Part shown: piece by piece, positions 1 to 6,488 of the stretch
Numbering within the stretch: position 1 is the stretch's first letter
How the letters are laid out: each line of letters opens with the position of its first letter
Origin: an uncultured Clostridia bacterium
GTDB lineage: Bacteria > Bacillota > Clostridia > Christensenellales > UBA3700
Reading direction: 5' to 3'
Length of the DNA stretch: 8,165 nt
NCBI GenBank assembly: GCA_947176115.1
Contig: CAMWPK010000061.1
Coordinates: 1-8,165 of the forward strand
Made by a program: the position numbers and the translations under genes
Notes under the pieces: generated by a model
Databases searched by the model: none
The model's input: the letters and a program-made list of their open reading frames with translations, nothing else
Told to the model about the DNA's origin: nothing

Positions 1-138
1 AGTAGTGTAACAAGTATAGGCAATTATGCATTTTCTAAATGTAGCAGTTTGACAAGGATAGAAATACCAAGCAGTGTGACCATCATAGGCAGTTATGCGT
101 TTTTTGAGTGTCAAAGGCAAACAATCTATTGTGAGGCA
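1..138 (+). repeat. Two tandem 69-base LRR_5 coding repeats
   Basis: Unit one covers about 1-69 and unit two about 70-138, a period of 69 bases or 23 codons. Both encode SSVT-x-IG-x-YAF and a following Cys, and the DNA is also similar at those positions (for example ATAGGCA followed by TTATGC in each). The second unit loses the pattern in its last third, as expected for the final repeat. More units probably lie upstream of the window edge. Confidence 0.7.
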
Positions 139-246
139 GGAAGTAAGCCGAGTGGGTGGGATGACGATTGGTATATTTACTTTATATTATCCTCATCCGG
201 TGAGAAATACTACCATACTGTAGAATGGGGATATGAAGCAAGTTAG
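1..246 (+). CDS. BspA-like leucine-rich-repeat protein, C-terminal end (5' partial)
   Basis: The reading frame is open from base 1 and stops with TAG at 244-246, leaving 82 visible residues; the true start lies upstream of the window. The first part shows two 23-residue repeats of the LRR_5 (BspA/Treponema pallidum) type, with the pattern SSVTxIGxYAFxxC. The second repeat passes into a short segment containing CEAGSKPSGWDDDW, a wording I associate with the last repeat of many gut clostridial LRR_5 proteins. The last 25 or so residues are a polar, aromatic tail ending in VEWGYEAS. No LPXTG sorting signal or C-terminal membrane anchor is visible. Proteins of this family are usually secreted or surface-exposed and often bind host or microbial surfaces, but the N-terminus that would show a signal peptide is missing, so location and role are inferred. 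A TTG at 49 could be mistaken for a start, but it lies inside the repeat. There is no sign of a link with the aromatic genes. Confidence 0.8.
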   Translation, partial: SSVTSIGNYAFSKCSSLTRIEIPSSVTIIGSYAFFECQRQTIYCEAGSKPSGWDDDWYIYFILSSSGEKYYHTVEWGYEAS

Positions 247-318
247 GTCATATCTCAATGCATGTCACGGGGATAATATTTTGCGTATTATATATTATGA
301 AGTATATTTAGGAAAGCA

Positions 319-1680
319 ATGGACTGTGAATTAGCAAAATCTCCGCTTTTGACGCAAAGTCCGGCGAAGGTGATTTTCAAATTTTCTCTGCCACTGATTA
401 TCGGCGATTTTTGTCAACAGCTCTATAATGCTGTTGATTCTATCGTTGCGGGCAGATTTATTGGTACCAAGGCTTTGGCGGAGCTTGGCGTGGCAAGTCC
501 AATAATGAACATAATCATATTTTTGCTAATTGGCTTCGCCATGGGCGGTGGCGTAATTATGTCCAGACATTATGGCGATAAGGACTACGGCGCTCTCAAA
601 AAGGTAATGGGCAACGCATTGGTTATCGGCGTAATTTTTACGTTGATTTTGAGTGTGGCTAGCATAGCGCTATCAAGACCCTTTTTGAAATTACTCAACA
701 CCAAAGCCACGCTCTTGCAAGGCGCGGACAACTATCTAAAAATTGTTTTTGCAGGCGCGATATTTACTTATCTTTATAATTTCTACTGTTTTTCCGTAAG
801 AGCTATCGGCGACAGTTTTACACCGCTAATATTTTTATTTGTTTCCGTTGCGTTCAATGCGGTTTTGGACGTGCTCTTTGTCGTAGTATTTAAGTGGGGT
901 ATCAACGGTACTGCAATGGCTACCGTCTTTGCTCAAATGCTCTCGGCAGTGCTTTGTATAATCTATACTCACAAGAGATTTGAGCTTTTGCGACTTAAAA
1001 AGGACGATTTGAAGTTGAGCAGAGGAATTATATTCGAGCTTACTTCCTATTCGCTATCTATGTCGTTGCAACAAGTATTCGTATACGTCAGCAGACTTGC
1101 AATACAAGGTCTTGTCAATACCTATCCGGAAAGCGTAGTAGCGGGAGTGAACTCGGGCACGCGACTTGACGCGCTTTTGCAGACGCCAATGCGCGGATAC
1201 ACCAACGCTTTGACTACGTATACCGCTCAGAATATGGGAGCTAAGCAGTACAAGAGAGTTGTTCAAGGCTACAAAGCCAGCTGGGTAGCCGTTGCGTTTT
1301 TCGGAGTATTTTCTACGCTATTTACCGTCTTGGCGGGAAAGGCATTGGTAGGACTGTTTGACGACAACACAGAAGTTATCCAAGCGGGTACGGGGTATCT
1401 GGTATCAATAGGTTGGGGATATATGCTTATGTGCATAATAGTGCAAAGCCAAGCCGTATTCAAAGCCGTCGGTATGCTCAAGACTTTTGTATTTTCGACT
1501 TTTATTTCCATAATCTTCAGAATTGGTTTTTCTTATCTATTTGAGCATTTTTGGGGGCTTGACGGCATGTTTTGGGCGCCTACGGCAAGCTGGATTGTCG
1601 GAGGAAGCTATTGCTTTGTCTGCATGATGGTAGCGTATAAGAAATATCTTTTTCCGCTTGCAAAACTTCAAGAAGAGTGA
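319..1680 (+). CDS. MATE-family multidrug/cation exporter
   Basis: This 453-residue integral membrane protein has the length and hydrophobic pattern of the MATE family (NorM/DinF type), which exports cationic or toxic compounds using a sodium or proton gradient. About twelve hydrophobic segments can be drawn, roughly at residues 20-42, 55-80, 97-118, 138-158, 168-190, 196-216, 240-262, 275-300, 321-340, 358-382, 389-409 and 416-440. Family wording includes LPLIIGDFCQQLYNAVDSIV then GRFIG near residues 24-49, RAIGDSFTPL near 161-170, GINGTAMATV near 194-203, and AQNMGA near 303-308, which starts the loop into the second half. The ATG at 319 has an AGGAAAG-type ribosome binding site at 310-316. 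The gene sits 72 bases after the LRR gene and 179 bases before aroB, so it is probably not in the aro operon. The exported substrate cannot be told from sequence; export of an aromatic compound is possible but unsupported. Confidence 0.93.
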   Translation: MDCELAKSPLLTQSPAKVIFKFSLPLIIGDFCQQLYNAVDSIVAGRFIGTKALAELGVASPIMNIIIFLLIGFAMGGGVIMSRHYGDKDYGALKKVMGNALVIGVIFTLILSVASIALSRPFLKLLNTKATLLQGADNYLKIVFAGAIFTYLYNFYCFSVRAIGDSFTPLIFLFVSVAFNAVLDVLFVVVFKWGINGTAMATVFAQMLSAVLCIIYTHKRFELLRLKKDDLKLSRGIIFELTSYSLSMSLQQVFVYVSRLAIQGLVNTYPESVVAGVNSGTRLDALLQTPMRGYTNALTTYTAQNMGAKQYKRVVQGYKASWVAVAFFGVFSTLFTVLAGKALVGLFDDNTEVIQAGTGYLVSIGWGYMLMCIIVQSQAVFKAVGMLKTFVFSTFISIIFRIGFSYLFEHFWGLDGMFWAPTASWIVGGSYCFVCMMVAYKKYLFPLAKLQEE

Positions 1681-1859
1681 CGCCAAGAAATCTCAACTGA
1701 TTAAATAATTATTATAATATTTAGATAATACTTGCGAAGAGTAAGTTTTTATAGTAATATATAGTTAGTATACCATAACGTTTAATGATTAAGCAGAGCA
1801 AGTCATTTTAACCTAAGTGGATGAATCTCAATCGCTTCCAAAGTGTGTAAGGAGCATAT
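1681..1859 (+). promoter_or_regulatory. AT-rich gap before aroB; candidate promoter and leader
   Basis: This 179-base gap has no plausible gene and is the largest non-coding stretch in the window. It holds a perfect TATAAT at 1713-1718, but without a good -35 box at normal distance. A better spaced, though weaker, pair is TTGCGA at 1732-1737 and TAATAT at 1755-1760, separated by 17 bases. Either would leave an mRNA leader of roughly 90-140 bases. I see no T-box consensus, no run of Phe, Tyr or Trp codons, and no strong GC-rich hairpin followed by a U tract. An imperfect inverted repeat, GTTA-N8-TAAC, lies at 1764-1779. That a promoter is here is inferred from gene spacing more than from the boxes. 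Confidence 0.3.
1849..1854 (+). promoter_or_regulatory. Ribosome binding site of aroB
   Basis: AAGGAG lies 5 bases before the ATG at 1860 and fixes the aroB start. The TAA of a 9-codon open frame starting at 1821 overlaps this site (see findings). Confidence 0.85.
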
Positions 1860-2906
1860 ATGAAAAAGTTGCGGGTAAATCTCGGCGAAAACAGTTACGA
1901 CATAATTATAGGCAAAAATCACTTATCTAAGATAGGCGATTACGTACTAAGCAGAGGCGGTAAAGTATTTATAATCAGCGATACCAACGTTGCGCCGATA
2001 TTTGCAAATACCGTAATGGACTCTCTTGTAGAGAAAGGTTACGAGTGCAAACTCATGGTCTTGGAGGCCGGCGAGCCGACTAAGAATATTAAGTCTATTT
2101 ATCCTATTTATTCAAGCATGATAGAATTTAATCTTACCCGTCGCGATTTGGTTATTACTCTGGGCGGTGGAGTGATTGGCGACCTTGGCGGTTTTGTCGC
2201 TTCGACGTATTTGCGCGGTGTGGACTTTGTACAGGTGCCGACTTCGTTGCTTGCGCAAGTGGACAGCTCGGTAGGCGGTAAGGTTGCCGTAGACTTGCCT
2301 GAGGGCAAAAATCTCGTCGGCAGTTTTTATCAACCCAAGTTGGTATTTATTGATACCGACGTTTTATACGATTTGCCTGACGCATTCTATATCGACGGTA
2401 TGGCGGAAATAATTAAGTACGGTTGTATAAAGGATAAAAGACTTTTTGAAGACCTTGAGCGCATAAAATCGCGCGAAGAATTTATGACGAAAGTTGAGGA
2501 TATAGTGTATACTTGTTGCGACATAAAAAGACGCGTCGTAGAAGTTGACGAAAAGGACAACGGCGAGAGAATGTTGCTCAACTTCGGACATACGTACGGT
2601 CACGCTATAGAGAAGTATTACGACTTCACCGGCTATTCTCACGGACAAGCCGTAGCTATCGGTATGGCGTATATCAGCGCAATATCCGAGAGATTGGGAC
2701 AGACGGCAAAGGGTGTCACGGAGAGAATAGAAAACATATTAAGACAATTTGGATTGCCGACCGGCGCGCCCGTAAAGGCGGAGAAAGTGCTCAGCGCAAT
2801 CAAGAGCGATAAAAAGAACTTGGGCAAAGAGCTCAACGTAGTTTTGCTAAAGGATATAGGCGAAAGCTATACGTACGCAACGAGTGAGGAATATTTTCTC
2901 AAATAA
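1860..2906 (+). CDS. aroB: 3-dehydroquinate synthase
   Basis: AroB converts DAHP to 3-dehydroquinate, the second shikimate step, in the cytoplasm with NAD+ and a divalent metal. The 348 residues match the usual bacterial length. The NAD-binding, glycine-rich GGGVIGDLGG is at 102-111, followed by PTSLLAQVDSSVGGK at 127-141 and the lysine-bearing PEGKNLVG at 147-154. By alignment with Bacillus AroB, the metal ligands are Glu183 (in MAEIIKYG), His244 (in NFGHTYGHAIE) and His261 (in SHGQAVAIGM); His248 is the second His of the GHTxGH motif. All expected catalytic residues are present, so the enzyme should be active. The ATG start is fixed by a strong AAGGAG site. It is the first gene of the aro block and is followed almost at once by aroA. 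In some clostridia aroK is fused to aroB; here AroB stands alone and the kinase is fused to AroE instead. Confidence 0.97.
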   Translation: MKKLRVNLGENSYDIIIGKNHLSKIGDYVLSRGGKVFIISDTNVAPIFANTVMDSLVEKGYECKLMVLEAGEPTKNIKSIYPIYSSMIEFNLTRRDLVITLGGGVIGDLGGFVASTYLRGVDFVQVPTSLLAQVDSSVGGKVAVDLPEGKNLVGSFYQPKLVFIDTDVLYDLPDAFYIDGMAEIIKYGCIKDKRLFEDLERIKSREEFMTKVEDIVYTCCDIKRRVVEVDEKDNGERMLLNFGHTYGHAIEKYYDFTGYSHGQAVAIGMAYISAISERLGQTAKGVTERIENILRQFGLPTGAPVKAEKVLSAIKSDKKNLGKELNVVLLKDIGESYTYATSEEYFLK

Positions 2907-2917
2907 TATTGGTTAGT

Positions 2918-4177
2918 ATGGACGTTAAAATAACACCGACAAAACTAAAAGGAAGCGTGGCGATTCCGCCCTCAAAGAGCTTGGCGCACAGAGCTATTAT
3001 CTGCGCTTGTCTTGCGCGCGGGAAAAGTATTATTTCCAACGTGGCTTTGAGCGACGATATTAGCGCAACGATAGGTTGTATGCGTAATCTCGGCGCAAAT
3101 ATTGATATAAAAGACGGCATTTTGGAGATAGAGGGAAGTGCAGACAAAATATATTCCGACTTGCAATTTGATTGCAAAGAGTCGGGGTCTACGTTGAGAT
3201 TTATCTTGCCTATAGCGTTGGCTTTGAACGAGGGTAAGAATACTTTTGTCGGCAAAGGCAAACTTGGCGAAAGACCTATGAAGATATATGAGGAAATTTG
3301 CAAGGAGCAAGGCGTCGAGTATATAGACAATTCGCTTGCCAATGTAAATCGCCTTTTGGATTTGAGCGTTAAGGGCGAGTTGAAGAGCGGAGAGTATCAC
3401 GTCAACGGAGGCGTTAGTTCGCAATTTATCACAGGACTTTTATTTGCTCTGTCTTTGCTTGACGGCGACAGCAAAATTGTCATAGAGGGCGAATTGCAAT
3501 CCAAGGGTTATCTTGACTTGACTTTTTCGGCTCTTGATAAATTCGGCGTTGATATTGTCAATGACGGCTACAAGGTCTTGGATATAAAAGGCGGTCAGAG
3601 TTATAAGGCTTGCGACTATTATATCGAGGGAGATTATTCGCAATCTGCGTTCTACGAAGTAGCAAAGTATCTTGGCAACGACGTGACTATGCTTGGTCTT
3701 AACGCAGACAGTTTGCAAGGCGACAAAGTTATCGTAGACTTTGTGGACAGATTGAGGATAGCAGACGCAAGCGAGATATTGACTTTTGACGGAAGTAACT
3801 GTCCTGATATAATTCCCGTATTTGCCTTGGCGTGTTGTTTGCGAAAGGGGCATACGGATATAATAAATATATCCAGATTGAGAATAAAAGAATGCGACAG
3901 ACTATCTGCGACGGCAGAGGAACTTGGAAAGCTGGGAGCAAAGATAACGCAAGGCGAAGACAGCTTGTCCATTGACGGCATAGATAAGTTGAGCGGAGGC
4001 GACGTCGATAGTCACAATGATCACCGCATGGCAATGATGCTTGCGATAGCGTCAACGGTATCAAGCGGACAGGTGACGATAGCAGATGCGCAGAGCGTAT
4101 CCAAGTCGTATCCCAACTTCTTTGACCATTTTGTAAGTTTGGGCGGAAAAGTAAATTATAAAAACAATATAAATTGA
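2918..4177 (+). CDS. aroA: 3-phosphoshikimate 1-carboxyvinyltransferase (EPSP synthase)
   Basis: AroA transfers the enolpyruvyl group of PEP to shikimate 3-phosphate, the sixth pathway step and the target of glyphosate. From the ATG at 2918 it has 419 residues, normal for the family. In that numbering the substrate residues are Lys20-Ser21 (PPSKS), Arg25, Gly90 and Arg94 (ESGSTLRF), Arg119 (GERPM), Ser167-Ser168-Gln169, Asp297 (CPDIIP), Glu325 and Arg328 (KECDRL), His369-Arg370 (NDHRMAM) and Lys396 (SVSKSYPNF). These cover the known active-site set. The PEP loop differs from the E. coli form GNAGTAMRP (see findings). A TTG at 2909, two bases after the aroB stop, would add three residues (MVS); I prefer ATG at 2918 because homologues begin near here. 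Neither start has a well-placed Shine-Dalgarno sequence (the nearest GAGGA is at 2886-2890, inside aroB), so translation is probably coupled to aroB. Confidence 0.96.
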   Translation: MDVKITPTKLKGSVAIPPSKSLAHRAIICACLARGKSIISNVALSDDISATIGCMRNLGANIDIKDGILEIEGSADKIYSDLQFDCKESGSTLRFILPIALALNEGKNTFVGKGKLGERPMKIYEEICKEQGVEYIDNSLANVNRLLDLSVKGELKSGEYHVNGGVSSQFITGLLFALSLLDGDSKIVIEGELQSKGYLDLTFSALDKFGVDIVNDGYKVLDIKGGQSYKACDYYIEGDYSQSAFYEVAKYLGNDVTMLGLNADSLQGDKVIVDFVDRLRIADASEILTFDGSNCPDIIPVFALACCLRKGHTDIINISRLRIKECDRLSATAEELGKLGAKITQGEDSLSIDGIDKLSGGDVDSHNDHRMAMMLAIASTVSSGQVTIADAQSVSKSYPNFFDHFVSLGGKVNYKNNIN

Positions 4178-4183
4178 ATTAGT

Positions 4184-4192
4184 GAGAGGAGG
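4184..4192 (+). promoter_or_regulatory. Strong ribosome binding site of aroC
   Basis: GAGAGGAGG lies 5 bases before the ATG at 4198 and is the strongest Shine-Dalgarno match in the window. It lies in the 20-base gap after the aroA stop, so aroC can initiate independently, unlike aroA. Confidence 0.85.
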
Positions 4193-4197
4193 CGTAA

Positions 4198-5274
4198 ATG
4201 AGTACTGTATGGGGCAGTAATATCAAGATAGCAATCTTTGGAGAGTCGCACAGCGAGGCGATTGGCGTCGTAATTGACAATTTGCCGGCAGGTCTGACTT
4301 TGGATATGGCGGAGATACGACGCGAAATGGCGCGCAGAGCTCCCAACGGCGGAGAGTATTCCACTCCAAGAAAAGAGGCGGACGAGGTGGAAATCGTCAG
4401 CGGATACTTCAATGATAAGACGACTGGTACGCCACTTTGCGGTATCATTCGCAATACAAATACAAAGTCAAGCGACTACGACCAACTCAAAGAAGTAGTC
4501 AGACCGGGACACAGCGATTTCGGTTACTATTACAAGAGTGGCGGTAACAACGACTATAGAGGAGGCGGACATTCCTCAGGTAGACTGACGGCTACTCTTG
4601 TATTTGCCGGCGCGATTTGCAAACAGCTTTTAAGAAAAAAGGACGTATACGTAGGTTCGCACATATCTTCAATCGGCAATATAAAAGACGCTAGATTTGA
4701 CGCAAGAGTAGAAGCCAACATGCTTGAGCATTTGTCAAGACAAGTCTTCCCGCTTGTCGATACGGGTAAGTTTACCGCTATGGATTATCTTATAAAAGAA
4801 GCCAGAGAAGAGGGCGATAGCGTAGGCGGTACGATTGAGTGCGCAGTCGTGGGAGTACCCGCGGGAGTTGGCGAGCCTTTCTTTGAAAGCGTGGAATCCA
4901 AGATTTCTAGTTTGCTTTTCTCCGTACCCGCAGTAAAGGGCATTGAGTTTGGAAAAGGCTTTGAATTAACCAAGATGAAAGGTAGCAAGGCAAACGATAG
5001 CTTCAGATGCCTGGGCAACAAAGTATTTACCGCCACCAACAATAACGGAGGTATTTTGGGCGGACTTACTACAGGTATGCCTGTAATATTTAACGTGGCA
5101 ATCAAGCCTACGGCTTCAATATTCAAGGAGCAAGATACTATCAACGTCGTGACGGGAGAAAACGTTAAACTTAATCTTAAAGGCAGACACGATTCTTGCA
5201 TAGTAGTAAGAGCTTTGCCGGTAATCGAGGCGGTCACGGCTATTGCTATATATGATTTAATGAAGAATATGTAG
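4198..5274 (+). CDS. aroC: Chorismate synthase
   Basis: AroC removes phosphate from EPSP to make chorismate, the last common step of the pathway, and needs reduced FMN. The 358 residues span the full family length. Family landmarks in order are GESHSEAIG at 15-23 with the conserved His18, RRAPNGG at 46-52, RPGHSDF at 102-108 with the second conserved His at 105, DYRGGGHSSGR at 119-129, GGTIEC at 210-215, NNNGGILGG at 281-289, and GRHDSC at 329-334 followed by VRALPVIEAV. Two positions differ from the common consensus: Ser19 where GESHG is usual, and His125 where many enzymes have Arg in GGGRxSAR. I believe the GGGH-x-SGR form occurs in clostridia, so these are probably lineage traits and not damage. 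The gene ends in tandem TAG TAG stops. No flavin reductase domain is fused, so the enzyme must get reduced FMN elsewhere, as in other bacteria. Confidence 0.97.
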   Translation: MSTVWGSNIKIAIFGESHSEAIGVVIDNLPAGLTLDMAEIRREMARRAPNGGEYSTPRKEADEVEIVSGYFNDKTTGTPLCGIIRNTNTKSSDYDQLKEVVRPGHSDFGYYYKSGGNNDYRGGGHSSGRLTATLVFAGAICKQLLRKKDVYVGSHISSIGNIKDARFDARVEANMLEHLSRQVFPLVDTGKFTAMDYLIKEAREEGDSVGGTIECAVVGVPAGVGEPFFESVESKISSLLFSVPAVKGIEFGKGFELTKMKGSKANDSFRCLGNKVFTATNNNGGILGGLTTGMPVIFNVAIKPTASIFKEQDTINVVTGENVKLNLKGRHDSCIVVRALPVIEAVTAIAIYDLMKNM

Positions 5275-5358
5275 TAGATGAGATATAAGATAAGAAATAA
5301 GAAATAATATTCTATAATTATACGATCTAAAGTATAGAGGTATTAATGAGGCAAACAT
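5275..5358 (+). promoter_or_regulatory. AT-rich spacer before pheA with possible internal promoter
   Basis: This 84-base gap is the longest inside the aro block and splits aroB-aroA-aroC from pheA-aroEK-aroQ. It contains a perfect -10 box TATAAT at 5313-5318, but no recognisable -35 box 16-18 bases upstream and no TG extension. The stretch 5284-5308 is a purine-rich run of imperfect ATAAG/AAATAAG repeats. A GAGG at 5348-5351 serves as ribosome binding site for pheA, 7 bases before its ATG. I see no stem-loop plus U-tract terminator, so transcription may also read through from aroC. Confidence 0.3.
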
Positions 5359-6486
5359 ATGGACGAATTGGATAGACTAAGAGGTCAAATAGATGCGGTT
5401 GATAAAGAAATAATTTCGCTCTTCGAGAAGAGAATGGGATTGGTACTCGGCGTTGCGCAGTACAAAAAAGAGCATAACACCGCCGTATTGCAGACCTCAA
5501 GAGAGGATGAAGTTCTGAAAAAGGCTGTTGAGAATATTCAAAACAAAGAATATTCCGACTCCGCCCGTCAACTTATGGTTGAGATAATGGGGCTAAGCAA
5601 GGACTTGCAAAGAAAGAAAATAGCTGGATCCAACCTTCGCTCTTATGTTCGCAAACCTCTTGACATGAATGGCAAGAAGGGATATTATGGCGATAAGGGC
5701 TCCAATTCTCAACAAGCTATGATAGACTTTTTCAAAGATGACAAGGGAGAGAGTTTTGCCACGTTTGAAGATATATTTGTCGCTCTCAAAGAAGACAAGA
5801 TTCAATACGGAGTTTTGCCTATAGAAAACTCATCGACCGGCGCGATAACCGAAGTTTACGATTTGCTTCGCAAGTACGGTTTCTTTATTGTAGGCGAGCA
5901 ATGGCAGGGAATAAATCACTGTCTTTTAGGCGTAGCAGGAACAAAACTTGAGGATATTAAAGAGGTATATTCTCATCCGCAAGCAATCACGCAATGCGAC
6001 AACTATTTGTCAGGTAGCAAGTGGACGATTATCCCGTATAAATCTACTGCTTCGTCGTCAAAATTCGTAGCGGAGCAAAATGATAAGAGCAAGACTGCAA
6101 TAGCGTCAAAGCGTAACGCTGAGCTATACGGACTTGACGTAATTGCTGAGAATATACAGTCGCAATCGTGCAATTATACGCGTTTTATCGTCATTGGCAA
6201 GAACTTGCTTGATAGCGATAAGAGCGATAAAACAAGCATAGTCTTTGCCTTAAATTCCACTCCCGGAGCGCTCTTTAACGCTTTGAAGTATTTTGCAAAG
6301 AACGGCATTAACTTGCTCAATATAGAATCTCGACCCGTGGAGAATTCTCCTGAGAGATATTATTTTTACGTCGATTTGGAGTATCCTTGCAACTCGTCAA
6401 AGCTCAACGAAGCGCTTGAGTACGTAGCAGAGGTATCTTCTTTCTTTGAGATAATCGGAGAGTATGCCAAAGGTCAAAGGGTGTAA
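5359..6486 (+). CDS. pheA: Bifunctional chorismate mutase / prephenate dehydratase (P-protein)
   Basis: This 375-residue enzyme makes phenylpyruvate from chorismate in two steps, the route to phenylalanine. Residues about 1-88 are an AroQ-type helical chorismate mutase; by alignment with the E. coli domain the active-site residues are Arg8, Arg25, Lys36, Arg48, Glu49, Ser80 and Gln84, with Gln45 replacing the Asp of E. coli. Residues about 107-280 are prephenate dehydratase, with YYGDKGSNS at 109-117, PIENSSTGAI at 154-163, SHPQAI at 205-210 and the catalytic TRF motif at 274-276. Residues about 293-368 are an ACT domain carrying GAL at 303-305 and ESRP at 323-326, the signature of phenylalanine feedback binding. 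The full arrangement matches the proteobacterial P-protein; Bacillus instead uses a separate dehydratase. Feedback inhibition by phenylalanine is inferred from the ACT motifs. It ends two bases before the aroE-aroK gene. Confidence 0.96.
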   Translation: MDELDRLRGQIDAVDKEIISLFEKRMGLVLGVAQYKKEHNTAVLQTSREDEVLKKAVENIQNKEYSDSARQLMVEIMGLSKDLQRKKIAGSNLRSYVRKPLDMNGKKGYYGDKGSNSQQAMIDFFKDDKGESFATFEDIFVALKEDKIQYGVLPIENSSTGAITEVYDLLRKYGFFIVGEQWQGINHCLLGVAGTKLEDIKEVYSHPQAITQCDNYLSGSKWTIIPYKSTASSSKFVAEQNDKSKTAIASKRNAELYGLDVIAENIQSQSCNYTRFIVIGKNLLDSDKSDKTSIVFALNSTPGALFNALKYFAKNGINLLNIESRPVENSPERYYFYVDLEYPCNSSKLNEALEYVAEVSSFFEIIGEYAKGQRV

Positions 6487-6488
6487 AA

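Noticed and set aside
273..298. Inverted repeat ATAATAT ... ATATTAT after the LRR gene, considered as a terminator
   Set aside because: The stem is pure A/T with a 12-base loop and no following U tract, so it would be too weak for intrinsic termination.
281..308. TTGCGT with TATATT at 16-base spacing, considered as the MATE promoter
   Set aside because: The start point would fall within a few bases of the ATG at 319 and leave the ribosome binding site at 310-316 mostly outside the mRNA.
319..1680. MATE gene as a dedicated exporter of an aromatic product of the aro block
   Set aside because: It is separated by 179 bases with promoter-like sequence, and MATE substrate cannot be read from sequence; adjacency alone is too weak.
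1681..1859. T-box or other known riboswitch before aroB
   Set aside because: The T-box core sequence and a terminator/antiterminator pair are absent, and I recognise no other known riboswitch motif.
2899..3424. Minus-strand frames of 147 and 150 codons opposite aroA
   Set aside because: They overlap each other and the clear EPSP synthase frame, have low-complexity translations and match no family I know.
5346..5375. Nine-codon frame ATG...TAG overlapping the pheA start, considered as a pheA leader peptide
   Set aside because: It has no Phe codon and only one Tyr, overlaps the pheA start out of frame, and no attenuator hairpins are present.
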